Shown here one piece after another: positions 1-7,324 of a stretch of DNA of 12,540 nucleotides; the first letter of the stretch is position 1; each line of letters begins with the position of its first letter. Origin of the DNA: Eubacterium sp. GTDB lineage: Bacteria > Bacillota > Clostridia > Oscillospirales > Acutalibacteraceae. The stretch is taken from positions 1 to 12,540 of the forward strand of contig JAIDJS010000052.1 of assembly GCA_029052085.1 (NCBI GenBank), read 5' to 3'. The translations under genes were made by a program, and so were the position numbers. The notes beneath the pieces are model-generated. The model saw nothing but the letters and a program-made list of their open reading frames with translations. It had not been told where the DNA came from and ran no database searches.

Positions 1-912
1 ACGCTTTCAGAGGATGATAAGCCTTACGATGAAAAAACGATTGAGGAGTACTGTGCCGATGATATTTCAACGGAGGAAGCAGAGGAAATTATCAAAACGA
101 TTGAGGAAGAGCTTGGAAATGATGTTTTCAGATTCTATCCGGGTGTTTCCTACCGCCATTGTCTTATATGGGATAACGGCACAACCGATTTGGGCAAAAT
201 GACACCTCCCCATGATATTACAGGCAAAGTGATTACGGATTATCTTTCAACAAGCGAAAATGCGAAGCCGCTTATCGAAATGATGAAAAAATCCTATGAT
301 ATTTTAAAAGATCATCCCGTAAATATTGCCAGAAAGGCAAGGGGCAAGCGTCCTGCAAACTCAATCTGGCTCTGGGGCGAGGGTACAAGACCTGCGTTCA
401 GCCCGTTTGAAGAGGTTACAGGTGTTAAAGGCGGCGTTGTTTCTGCTGTTGACCTTATTAAGGGTATCGGCGGCTGCGCTGAAATGGAGGTTGCCGAGGT
501 TGAGGGTGCAACAGGATATATAGATACCAATTTTGAGGGCAAGGCAAAAGCAGGCCTTGATATATTGGAAAGAAACGATCTTGTTTATATCCATTTTGAA
601 GCAACGGATGAATGTGGCCATAGAAATGAGCCGGAAAACAAGGTTCGTGCTATTGAAATGATAGACGAAAGAGTGCTTCCGATTCTGTTTGAGGGACTTA
701 AGAAATATGACGATTACAAGATTATGGTGCTTCCCGATCATCCAACCCCGATTGTAACAAGAACCCACGCTTCCGATCCCGTTCCTTATCTTATTTATCA
801 TAAGAATAAAGAAGTTGAAGGTGTAGAAACTATAAATGAGGAAACTGCAGAGAATACAGGCAATTTTATTGATTTCGGTCCGGGTATTATGAAGCATTTT
901 ATCAACGATTAA
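1..912 (+). CDS. Archaeal-type cofactor-independent phosphoglycerate mutase / proposed homoserine kinase (5' partial)
   Basis: The reading frame is open from base 1 to the TAA at 910-912, so the gene runs off the left edge; 303 residues remain of a family that is usually about 400 long. The ATG at 190 is internal, because the family's conserved sequence continues upstream of it. The C-terminal half carries the metal-site motifs of the alkaline phosphatase superfamily as seen in the archaeal phosphoglycerate mutase family: HFEATDECGH, then LPDHPTP and RTHASDPVPYLI. The phosphoserine nucleophile would lie in the missing N-terminus. One branch of this family, common in Clostridia and Bacteroidetes, is annotated as a proposed homoserine kinase because it clusters with threonine and methionine genes. 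The adjacent metY, 23 bp downstream and probably cotranscribed, points to that branch. The sequence alone does not separate 2-/3-phosphoglycerate isomerisation from homoserine phosphorylation. Confidence 0.85.
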   Translation, partial: TLSEDDKPYDEKTIEEYCADDISTEEAEEIIKTIEEELGNDVFRFYPGVSYRHCLIWDNGTTDLGKMTPPHDITGKVITDYLSTSENAKPLIEMMKKSYDILKDHPVNIARKARGKRPANSIWLWGEGTRPAFSPFEEVTGVKGGVVSAVDLIKGIGGCAEMEVAEVEGATGYIDTNFEGKAKAGLDILERNDLVYIHFEATDECGHRNEPENKVRAIEMIDERVLPILFEGLKKYDDYKIMVLPDHPTPIVTRTHASDPVPYLIYHKNKEVEGVETINEETAENTGNFIDFGPGIMKHFIND

Positions 913-935
913 TATATAAATAAGAGGAAAAAATT

Positions 936-2204
936 ATGAAATTAGATACACTATGTGTTCAGGGTGCTTACAAGCCGAAAAGCGGCGAACCGAGAGTAGT
1001 TCCGATTGTTCAGAGCACAACTTTTAAATACGATACAAGCGAGGAAATGGGCGATCTTTTTGATTTAAAGGCAACCGGCTATTTCTATTCACGCTTACAG
1101 AATCCAACCTGCGATTATGCGGCTGCTAAAATTGCGCTTTTAGAGGGCGGTGTTGCCGGAATGCTTACCTCATCGGGTCAGGCGGCAAATTTTTATGCTG
1201 TTTTCAATATTGCGCAGGCAGGCGATCACGTTGTTTCAAGCTCTGCCATTTACGGCGGAACGTATAATCTTTTCAACGTTACAATGAGAAAGCTTGGAAT
1301 AGAGTTTACCTTTGTTTCTCCAAGAGCAAGTAAGGAGGAAATTCAGGCAGCTGTTCAGCCGAATACAAAATGTATCTTCGGCGAAACCATTTCAAATCCA
1401 AGCCTTGATATTCTGGATATAGAGCTTTTTGCAGAGGTTGCTCATGAAAACGGAATTCCTCTTATTATGGATAACACCTTTGCAACGCCTGTAAACTGCC
1501 GCCCGTTTGAATTCGGCTGTGATATTGTTACGCATTCCACAACAAAATATATGGAGGGTCATGCCTCAACCATCGGCGGTGCTATTGTGGACAGCGGTAG
1601 GTTCAATTGGGAGCAGAATGATAAATTCCCGGGGCTTACGACGCCGGATGAAAGCTACCATGGCGTAACCTATTCCAAGGAGTTCGGCGAGGCAGCGTAT
1701 ATTACAAAAGCAACTGTACAGCTTATGAGAGATTTAGGCTCCATTCAGGCACCGAATAATGCGTTTCTTCTTAATGTTGGTCTGGAAACGCTTTGCTTAA
1801 GAATGGCACGCCACTGCGAAAACGCTAAAAAGGTTTCCGAATATCTTAAGAATAATGAAAAAATCACTTGGGTTAAATGTCCTATGCTTGAGGGTGATGC
1901 GCAGTATGATATTGCGCAGAAATATATGCCGAACGGCACCTGCGGTGTTGTTTCTTTCGGTGTTAAAGGCGGAAGAGAAGCCGGTGTTAAGTTTATGAAC
2001 AGCTTAAAGCTTGTTGCTATCGTAACCCATGTTGCCGATGCACGCACCTGCTGTTTGCATCCTGCATCATCAACACATCGCCAGCTTACGGATGAAGAGC
2101 TTGTTGAAGCCGGCGTAACTGCGGATTTAATCAGATTCTCCTGTGGCATTGAGGCGGCAGAGGATATTATTGAGGATATTCAGCAGGCACTTGATCAAAT
2201 TTAA
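936..2204 (+). CDS. metY: O-acetylhomoserine aminocarboxypropyltransferase (sulfhydrylase), MetY
   Basis: This PLP enzyme condenses O-acetyl-L-homoserine with sulfide (or methanethiol) to give homocysteine (or methionine) in the cytoplasm. The product has 422 residues, normal for the family and longer than cystathionine gamma-synthases (about 380-400). Visible landmarks are LTSSGQAANFYAVF around residues 77-90 (cofactor phosphate loop), LIMDNTFATP around 176-185 with Asp179 for the pyridine nitrogen, and HSTTKYMEGH with the Schiff-base lysine at Lys204. The substrate-binding region around SIQAPNNAFLL and the C-terminal VADARTCCLHPASSTH block are typical of the Met/Cys-metabolism fold-type I family. 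The start ATG is preceded by AAGAGGAAA. It follows the phosphoglycerate mutase/homoserine-kinase-like gene by 23 bp and ends just before a strong terminator, so the two likely form the end of an operon. Confidence 0.95.
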   Translation: MKLDTLCVQGAYKPKSGEPRVVPIVQSTTFKYDTSEEMGDLFDLKATGYFYSRLQNPTCDYAAAKIALLEGGVAGMLTSSGQAANFYAVFNIAQAGDHVVSSSAIYGGTYNLFNVTMRKLGIEFTFVSPRASKEEIQAAVQPNTKCIFGETISNPSLDILDIELFAEVAHENGIPLIMDNTFATPVNCRPFEFGCDIVTHSTTKYMEGHASTIGGAIVDSGRFNWEQNDKFPGLTTPDESYHGVTYSKEFGEAAYITKATVQLMRDLGSIQAPNNAFLLNVGLETLCLRMARHCENAKKVSEYLKNNEKITWVKCPMLEGDAQYDIAQKYMPNGTCGVVSFGVKGGREAGVKFMNSLKLVAIVTHVADARTCCLHPASSTHRQLTDEELVEAGVTADLIRFSCGIEAAEDIIEDIQQALDQI

Positions 2205-2231
2205 TTTATATATAATATGTATATATTATAA

Positions 2232-2259
2232 GGGCGGAAACTATTTCCGCCCGTTTTTT
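2232..2259 (+). terminator. Intrinsic terminator of metY operon
   Basis: A perfect 9-bp stem (GGGCGGAAA at 2232-2240 with TTTCCGCCC at 2244-2252) has a 3-nt loop and is followed by GTTTTTT. It starts 27 bp after the metY stop codon. Confidence 0.93.
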
Positions 2260-2282
2260 ATATGAATTATCAAACCGATATG

Positions 2283-2366
2283 CCTCCCTTGTCAAAGGGA
2301 GGGGAACCACTTGTGGTGGAGGGATTCCAAAAGGGAGGTGGCAACCGCAAGGTTGACGGAGGGATT
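2283..2366. repeat. Intergenic palindromic repeat, type 1, two modules
   Basis: The cluster starts with a palindrome, CCTCCCTT (2283-2290) pairing with AAGGGAGG (2295-2302). Two modules of the same plan follow, 2294-2326 and 2330-2366: an A/G-rich head close to AAGGGAGGTGG, a small hairpin, then a tail GGAGGGATT. The hairpin arms differ (accac/gtggt at 2306-2317; caacc/ggttg at 2342-2355 around a GCAA loop) while the flanks are kept. Related modules occur at 8419-8578. No coding function is seen. Confidence 0.75.
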
Positions 2367-2370
2367 GAGC

Positions 2371-2414
2371 GGTTCGTCGAGGACGCCGAACCCTACGATT
2401 TGTTTTTGTAACAA
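2371..2414. repeat. Intergenic repeat, type 2 (CCCTACG element)
   Basis: Imperfect hairpin ggttc-gtc/gac-gaacc (2371-2392) runs directly into CCCTACG and then a second T-rich hairpin, ttgtt/aacaa (2400-2414). The same order (hairpin, CCCCTACG, T-rich hairpin) recurs at 8604-8640. The remaining stretch to 2499 is AT-rich with no recognisable element. Confidence 0.6.
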
Positions 2415-2499
2415 TATATTTTTATTTTTTCTTTACTTTTTCATTACCATACTTGAATTTTATTGTAGTTTAATACACTTAACGGGTTTATCTTATGTT

Positions 2500-2515
2500 G
2501 ATAATATGTTAAAAT
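2500..2515 (+). promoter_or_regulatory. Weak candidate promoter region for the two-component operon
   Basis: Two -10-like hexamers, GATAAT (2500-2505) and TAAAAT (2510-2515), lie 20-35 bp upstream of the response regulator start. No good TTGACA-like -35 is present at 17 bp from either, so if this is the promoter it may need an activator, possibly the regulator itself. This is a weak call. Confidence 0.3.
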
Positions 2516-2534
2516 ACGGAAGGGAGTGATACGA

Positions 2535-3224
2535 ATGGAAACGATATTGGTTTGCGATGATGACAAGGCTATTCTTGATTCAATCGAAATTTATCTTAAG
2601 CTTGAGGGTTATAATGTTCTGAAAGCAGAGGATGGGATACAGGCACTTGAAGTTATCGAAAAAAATGAAATTCATTGCCTTGTGCTGGATATTATGATGC
2701 CGAGAATGGACGGTCTGCAGGCAACGCTGAAAATCAGAGAAAAGCATAATTTTCCGATTATTATGCTTTCCGCTAAATCGGAGGATACGGATAAAATTGC
2801 AGGTCTTGGTTTCGGCGCGGATGATTATGTAACTAAACCGTTTAACCCGCTTGAGCTTGTTGCAAGGGTTAAATCACAAATCAGAAGATATATTTCGTTT
2901 TCCGGCTTTGTTAAAAAGGATACCCAGATTGTTACGGGCGGCTTAATCATTGATACAGATGCCAAAACCGTTTCGGTTGACGGCGAAAGTATAAAGCTTA
3001 CGGCAACGGAGTATATGATTCTTGAATATCTTTGCAAAAATCTCGGCAGGGTGCTTTCCTCAGGGCAGATTTATGAGGCGGTCTGGAATGAACCGTCCTT
3101 CCGTTCGGAAAAAACAGTTACGGTACATATTAAAAACATAAGAGAAAAGATAGAGATTAATCCGAAAGACCCGAAATATATTAAGGTGGTGTATGGTCTT
3201 GGATACAAAGTGGAAAAGATTTAA
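2535..3224 (+). CDS. OmpR/PhoB-family response regulator
   Basis: This is a two-domain DNA-binding response regulator, 229 residues from the ATG at 2535. The N-terminal receiver domain has the acidic pocket at Asp8-Asp10, the phospho-acceptor Asp52 in LVLDIMMPRMDG, the switch Ser79 in IIMLSAK, and Lys101 in VTKPFNP. The C-terminal winged helix (about residues 130-229) shows LTATEYMILEYL, VLSSGQIYEAVW, and KTVTVHIKNIREKI ending in VVYGLGYKVEKI. I chose ATG 2535 over an in-frame GTG at 2526 because the GTG lies inside the ribosome binding site AAGGGAG, which is well spaced from the ATG. The 3' end overlaps the downstream sensor kinase by 32 bp, implying translational coupling. The partner kinase should be its phosphodonor; target genes are unknown. 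Confidence 0.95.
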   Translation: METILVCDDDKAILDSIEIYLKLEGYNVLKAEDGIQALEVIEKNEIHCLVLDIMMPRMDGLQATLKIREKHNFPIIMLSAKSEDTDKIAGLGFGADDYVTKPFNPLELVARVKSQIRRYISFSGFVKKDTQIVTGGLIIDTDAKTVSVDGESIKLTATEYMILEYLCKNLGRVLSSGQIYEAVWNEPSFRSEKTVTVHIKNIREKIEINPKDPKYIKVVYGLGYKVEKI

Positions 3225-5652
3225 ATACAGCAGCGGAAATAAGCTGCTGTGCGTTTTGCTTGCGCTTCTTATGGTTGCGTGTTTGATGAGCAATGTTGTT
3301 CAGCTTGCAAAAGCTTTCTCTTTTTACGGGGAGGATGTTTTAAAACAGGAAACAACAAGCTTTTATGAAACTTATCCTTTTTGTAATCTATTAAGGACAA
3401 ATCTTGCCTCTATTCAGTATGATTTAACAAGTAATGAAAGAGCAAGAGCAAAACAGGATTATATTGACAGCTTTTATGCTGCTTACAAAAAGGCTGAGAA
3501 GGAAAATCAATTAAGCTCTGTCAATATTCGCGGTGTTGTCTCAGGTTATGAATATACAGATGATGGCGAATACGAAGCAGTTTATGATGATTACTCCGGT
3601 GATCCTTATATAATTGGTGTGCTTGAAGACGGTAGAAAATTTTATAAGGGTGATGACGGGTATTATTATACAAAATATATGATGTATGATAATCAACGCC
3701 TTAATGATGCAAACGATGACGAAGACGGCGTGAATTTCGGTCGTGATGAGAATACCGTTCGTGATATGGCAGCAAGTTATTATAATAGCAATTATGGGGA
3801 TGGTAACTACTTTAATTACAGAGAGAATTATGCTGCCCTAAAGAATATTCGGTTTTATGCTGTTCATGAGGACGGAACGGTAATAACGAATGTTGATACA
3901 GATACGAAAGCGTTTATTCAGCGTGTTAAAAATGGCGAAGGCAACAGTATTGCCTATGAGCCGAAGGGTTGTTATGCCAGCGGTGGTTTAACGCATTTAA
4001 CGGATTACGGTCATGTTTATGACAATGAGAATTTCAGCATTTATGTTCAGATAGATTCTGAATTGAAAGCGGATGATACTGTAAAGGCTGTTTATCAAAG
4101 CTATCTGGAAGTACAGGATATAAACTTAAACTTTATCTGTATAAATATTCTGGTTTCCTTTGTTTTATTGATTGCACTTGCGGTTGCTTCCTGCCGTCTT
4201 GCTGGGCATAAGGACGGCGCGCTTTCTATGGCGAAACTGGATAAAATGCCTTTTGATCTGCATTTTGCTCTGATGGGTACGGCAGTCGGCTTTGCAGGCT
4301 ATGGTGCAGGTGCTCTTGTCTTAGCATATGCAGAATATTCTGCATATGGATATAGTTATTTAAAAAATAGTGATTTTGACATTTTATTCTTTAAATCAGG
4401 CTGGTTTGTTGCTGTTGTCTGTATCATTTCAATGCTGATCTGGCTTATGATTCTGGGCTTTGCTATGTCACTTTCAAGAGCTGTAAAATGCGATTATCCC
4501 GTTTTCTCAAAGCTTCTTGTTGTAAGAATTGTTGTTTTGATTTTCAAGGTGTTAAAGTGGTTTGTTTTCGGAATATTCAGGATTATTGGAAAAGCATTTA
4601 AGGGAATCGGCAGAGCGCTCGGCAGCTATGCCTTTAAGCCGAAAAGGCTTCATAAAAGGTCTGTTCCGGCCGTTGTTCTGTATACATTCTTTAATCTGGT
4701 TTCACTTGGTATTATCATTCTGCTTTTCTCTGCTTATGAAAGCTTTTTGAATTTCTGCGGCTTCCTTGGCTCGGTTGTTCTCCTTGGTGCAGACGGTTAT
4801 CTGGTTTACAGAGCCGTTAAGTATATGAAATCGCTTGATGATATTATCGCTGCAAGCGAAAAGGGCGAGCCTTTGCCTTATAATACGGATAAGCTGCCGC
4901 AAAGTCTTAAAATCCTTGCAGACAGCCTTGAAGATACAAATGCCCAGCTGCAGCAGGCAGTTATAAAGGCGGTTAAGGATGAACGCACGAAAACAGAGCT
5001 GATTACAAATGTATCCCATGATTTAAAAACACCGCTTACCTCGGTTATCAATTATATTGATTTGCTTCAGAAATGCGATATTGAGGATGAGGATGCAAAG
5101 AAATATATGGCGGTTATAGCTGAAAAATCAAATAAGCTGAAAAGGCTGATTGAGGATTTGATTGAGGCTTCAAAGGTATCCTCGGGCAATGTTACCTTAA
5201 ACAAAACAATGATTAATCTGAATGAGCTTGCTGCGCAGGCGGTTGTTGAGGAAACGGCGGATATAGAAAAGAATAATCTTCAGGTTATTTTTGAAGAAGC
5301 TGTTGATAAGCATATTGTGTTTGCAGACGGCACGAAGATTTACCGTGTGTTTGAAAATCTGCTTTCCAATGCAAGAAAGTATTCCGCCCCCGGTTCCCGT
5401 GTTTATGCAAGGGTTTATTCAGATGCGGATTACGGCTGTTTTGAAATTAAAAATATTTCAAAAGAGCAGCTTAATATTACTGCAGAGGAACTGACCGAAC
5501 GGTTTGTAAGGGGCGATCAATCCCGAAGCCAGGACGGAAACGGACTCGGGCTTTCCATTGCAAAGGAACTTTGCAGGCTGAATAACGGCGAGCTTATTAT
5601 TTCCATAGACGGCGATTTGTTCAAGGCTACTGTTAAGCTGCCGAAGAAATAA
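3193..5652 (+). CDS. Large membrane sensor histidine kinase, VanS-like catalytic core
   Basis: The product has 819 residues, much longer than a minimal two-TM kinase. A first membrane segment lies at about 17-42, followed by a 270-residue extracytoplasmic domain (about 43-311) that is rich in Tyr, Asp and Asn. Further hydrophobic segments lie near 312-334, 357-380, 404-427, 493-513 and 520-540, with a basic amphipathic stretch near 442-475. The kinase core starts around 575. The H-box NVSHDLKTPLTSVINY places the phospho-accepting histidine at His609; the N-box ENLLSNARKYS has Asn726; the F-box is LTERFVRGDQS; the G2-box is GNGLGLSIA. A canonical DxGxG G1-box is absent; the corresponding stretch reads FEIKNIS, a variant I recall from some Firmicute kinases. 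The ATG at 3193 follows AAGGTGG inside the regulator gene. The sensed signal cannot be read from sequence; the sensor domain matches no family I recognise. Confidence 0.92.
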   Translation: MVLDTKWKRFKYSSGNKLLCVLLALLMVACLMSNVVQLAKAFSFYGEDVLKQETTSFYETYPFCNLLRTNLASIQYDLTSNERARAKQDYIDSFYAAYKKAEKENQLSSVNIRGVVSGYEYTDDGEYEAVYDDYSGDPYIIGVLEDGRKFYKGDDGYYYTKYMMYDNQRLNDANDDEDGVNFGRDENTVRDMAASYYNSNYGDGNYFNYRENYAALKNIRFYAVHEDGTVITNVDTDTKAFIQRVKNGEGNSIAYEPKGCYASGGLTHLTDYGHVYDNENFSIYVQIDSELKADDTVKAVYQSYLEVQDINLNFICINILVSFVLLIALAVASCRLAGHKDGALSMAKLDKMPFDLHFALMGTAVGFAGYGAGALVLAYAEYSAYGYSYLKNSDFDILFFKSGWFVAVVCIISMLIWLMILGFAMSLSRAVKCDYPVFSKLLVVRIVVLIFKVLKWFVFGIFRIIGKAFKGIGRALGSYAFKPKRLHKRSVPAVVLYTFFNLVSLGIIILLFSAYESFLNFCGFLGSVVLLGADGYLVYRAVKYMKSLDDIIAASEKGEPLPYNTDKLPQSLKILADSLEDTNAQLQQAVIKAVKDERTKTELITNVSHDLKTPLTSVINYIDLLQKCDIEDEDAKKYMAVIAEKSNKLKRLIEDLIEASKVSSGNVTLNKTMINLNELAAQAVVEETADIEKNNLQVIFEEAVDKHIVFADGTKIYRVFENLLSNARKYSAPGSRVYARVYSDADYGCFEIKNISKEQLNITAEELTERFVRGDQSRSQDGNGLGLSIAKELCRLNNGELIISIDGDLFKATVKLPKK

Positions 5653-5665
5653 GGACTGCAGCAAT

Positions 5666-5696
5666 AAAGCACGGTCCGCTATCAGGGCAGTGCTTT
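5666..5696 (+). terminator. Possible weak terminator after the two-component operon
   Basis: AAAGCAC (5666-5672) pairs with GTGCTTT (5690-5696), with a further weak inner stem gtcc/gggc. No U-tract follows (ACATATAAAC), so termination efficiency is doubtful. It is placed 13 bp after the kinase stop. Confidence 0.4.
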
Positions 5697-5747
5697 ACAT
5701 ATAAACAAATATGTTGTTACAATAAAATATTATTTGTAAAATTTTTA

Positions 5748-5776
5748 TTGACAAATAACTTTTTCCCCCTCATAAT
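5748..5776 (+). promoter_or_regulatory. Promoter of the MFS transporter gene
   Basis: A perfect -35 TTGACA (5748-5753), 17-bp spacer and -10 CATAAT (5771-5776) predict a start near 5783. The ribosome binding site AAGGGGG (5784-5790) would begin at the very 5' end of the mRNA. Confidence 0.85.
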
Positions 5777-5798
5777 AAACTATAAGGGGGAATTTTTT

Positions 5799-7169
5799 AT
5801 GGAAAACAATAAAACAAAGCTTGGGGGTCGTATCTGGCTGAATATAATTCTTTTCGGATTTATGGGTCAGATTGCATGGGCTGTTGAAAATATGTTTTTC
5901 AACACCTTTCTCTACAATTCAATTTATAACGGCGCAACGCAGGAGGCTGTAAACGGCTCTATCGATGTTATGAGCGCTATCAGCATAATGGTTGCCGCAA
6001 GTGCATCCTTTACTGTTGTTGCAACCTTTTTAATGGGCACTTTGAGCGATAAAATCGGAAAGCGCAAGCCGTTTATTTCAATCGGCTATATTCTTTGGGG
6101 TATTGTTACGGCAAGCTTTGGTGTTATTTCAAGAGATCATACTGCCGAGCTTTTCCATCTTAATGATGAAATTAAAATTTTAACCGTAACCGTTGCAATG
6201 GTTATTGTTATGGATTGTGTCATGTCCTTTATCGGTTCAACCGGCAATGATGCGGCGTTCAATGCGTGGGTAACCGATGTTACAAGCACACGCAACCGTG
6301 CAACCGTGGAAAGTGTTTTAACCATTCTTCCGCTTGCGGCAACAGCAGGTGTTATGGGGCTTGCAGGCGCAGTTGAAAGCATTGGCTATGATGTTATCTT
6401 TATCGGGCTTGGCGCTATTGTAACCCTTTGCGGTATAATCGGTTTGTTTTCTATTAAAGACAGCAATGTAAAAACCGTTCAGAGCGGCTCTTTCTGGAAG
6501 GATTTGCTTTACGGCTTCCGTCTGTCTGTTGTTAAGGAAAACAAAAAGCTTTATCTTGCACTTTCCGCAAACTGCTTTACATCAACGGCATTTCAGGTGT
6601 TTTTCCCGTACATATTTATTTATCTCGGCAACGTAATGAATTTCAGTTTGGATAATGTGCTTGCCTCATTAACGCCTGCAACTATGGCTGTTGCTGCGGT
6701 AGTTGTTATTATCGCAATTGCTCTTGTTATTTCGGCAGGTAAATTAATGGATAAGCTCGGCAAGGATAAGTTTATGGTATTCTCTGTTGTTCTGTATTTT
6801 GCAGGTCTTTTTGCAGCAGGCTTTGCGAAAAATATTGTTGTTTTCTTTATCTGTGCCGTTCCTGCTCTTCTCGGTTGGGCATTGTTCGGAATTGCGATGA
6901 ATGCTTCTGTTCGTGATTATATGCCTGAGGGCAAGGTTGGATCCTTCCAGGGCATCAGAATTATTTTCTATGTTCTGATTCCTATGATTATCGGTCCGTT
7001 TATCGGAAATATTGTTTGCCGCTTCTCAAAGATTACATATACAAATGAATACAATGTTGTAACCTCAGCTCCCGGTAATGTTATGTTCTGGGCAGCAGCG
7101 GTTGTTGCCGTATTAACCCTGATTCCTGTTATTATCCTCAGAAAGAATAATAAAAAGACAACAGAATAA
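5799..7169 (+). CDS. MFS transporter, GPH/SLC45-like
   Basis: This is a 456-residue polytopic inner membrane transporter, with a hydrophobic pattern consistent with about 12 helices. The N-terminal half has GQIAWAVENMFFNTFLY in TM1 and the MFS motif A-like loop GTLSDKIGKRKP at about 80-91; a corresponding cytoplasmic loop GKLMDKLGKDKF recurs at about 313-324 in the second half. This form is usual for the glycoside-pentoside-hexuronide/SLC45-type sugar:cation symporter side of the superfamily, but the substrate cannot be assigned. An upstream in-frame ATG at 5748 was rejected because it overlaps the -35 box; ATG 5799 has the strong AAGGGGG ribosome binding site and begins the normal N-terminus. 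Its own promoter makes it a separate unit from the kinase gene. No clear terminator separates it from gapA. Confidence 0.88.
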   Translation: MENNKTKLGGRIWLNIILFGFMGQIAWAVENMFFNTFLYNSIYNGATQEAVNGSIDVMSAISIMVAASASFTVVATFLMGTLSDKIGKRKPFISIGYILWGIVTASFGVISRDHTAELFHLNDEIKILTVTVAMVIVMDCVMSFIGSTGNDAAFNAWVTDVTSTRNRATVESVLTILPLAATAGVMGLAGAVESIGYDVIFIGLGAIVTLCGIIGLFSIKDSNVKTVQSGSFWKDLLYGFRLSVVKENKKLYLALSANCFTSTAFQVFFPYIFIYLGNVMNFSLDNVLASLTPATMAVAAVVVIIAIALVISAGKLMDKLGKDKFMVFSVVLYFAGLFAAGFAKNIVVFFICAVPALLGWALFGIAMNASVRDYMPEGKVGSFQGIRIIFYVLIPMIIGPFIGNIVCRFSKITYTNEYNVVTSAPGNVMFWAAAVVAVLTLIPVIILRKNNKKTTE

Positions 7170-7176
7170 ATAAATT

Positions 7177-7194
7177 TTGTTAAATTTTTAGCAA
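7177..7194. promoter_or_regulatory. Candidate Rex (redox) operator upstream of gapA
   Basis: TTGTTAAATTTTTAGCAA matches the Rex consensus TTGTTAAN4TTAACAA at 13 of 14 specified bases, with one A-to-G change in the right half. It covers the -35 of the upstream gapA promoter. Rex is the Firmicute repressor that releases DNA at a high NADH/NAD+ ratio. Confidence 0.6.
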
Positions 7195-7205
7195 TTTATT
7201 ATAAA
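7177..7205 (+). promoter_or_regulatory. gapA promoter P1
   Basis: The -35 TTGTTA (7177-7182), 17-bp spacer and -10 TATAAA (7200-7205) predict a start near 7212. The -35 and spacer coincide with the Rex-like operator. Confidence 0.55.
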
Positions 7206-7230
7206 ATGTATAACAAATGGGAAAAAATGC

Positions 7231-7259
7231 TTGATATTCGGGGACAAACAGTATAAAAT
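7231..7259 (+). promoter_or_regulatory. gapA promoter P2
   Basis: The -35 TTGATA (7231-7236), 17-bp spacer and -10 TAAAAT (7254-7259) predict a start near 7266. It lies downstream of both Rex-like sites and just before the leader hairpin. Confidence 0.6.
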
Positions 7260-7267
7260 ATAAGCAA

Positions 7268-7293
7268 TAAAATATCGGAAGTGCGATATTTTA
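7268..7293 (+). promoter_or_regulatory. Inverted repeat / 5' leader hairpin of gapA
   Basis: TAAAATATCG (7268-7277) and CGATATTTTA (7284-7293) form a perfect 10-bp inverted repeat around a 6-nt centre. It begins about 2 nt from the predicted P2 transcription start and ends 17 nt before the ribosome binding site. It could be an mRNA-stabilising 5' stem-loop or a DNA operator. Confidence 0.6.
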
Positions 7294-7324
7294 AATAATC
7301 ATTATTTTTCGGAGGTAATTCCAA

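Noticed and set aside
2311..2529. 72-residue + strand frame between metY and the response regulator
   Set aside because: It lies across the repeat cluster and an AT-rich promoter region, has no ribosome binding site and encodes no recognisable sequence.
2526..2534. GTG 2526 as start of the response regulator
   Set aside because: The GTG is part of the ribosome binding site region, and receiver domains of this type begin at the METILVCDDD position.
5748..5798. Upstream extension of the MFS transporter N-terminus from ATG 5748
   Set aside because: That ATG overlaps the -35 box of the promoter; ATG 5799 has a strong ribosome binding site and the expected N-terminus.
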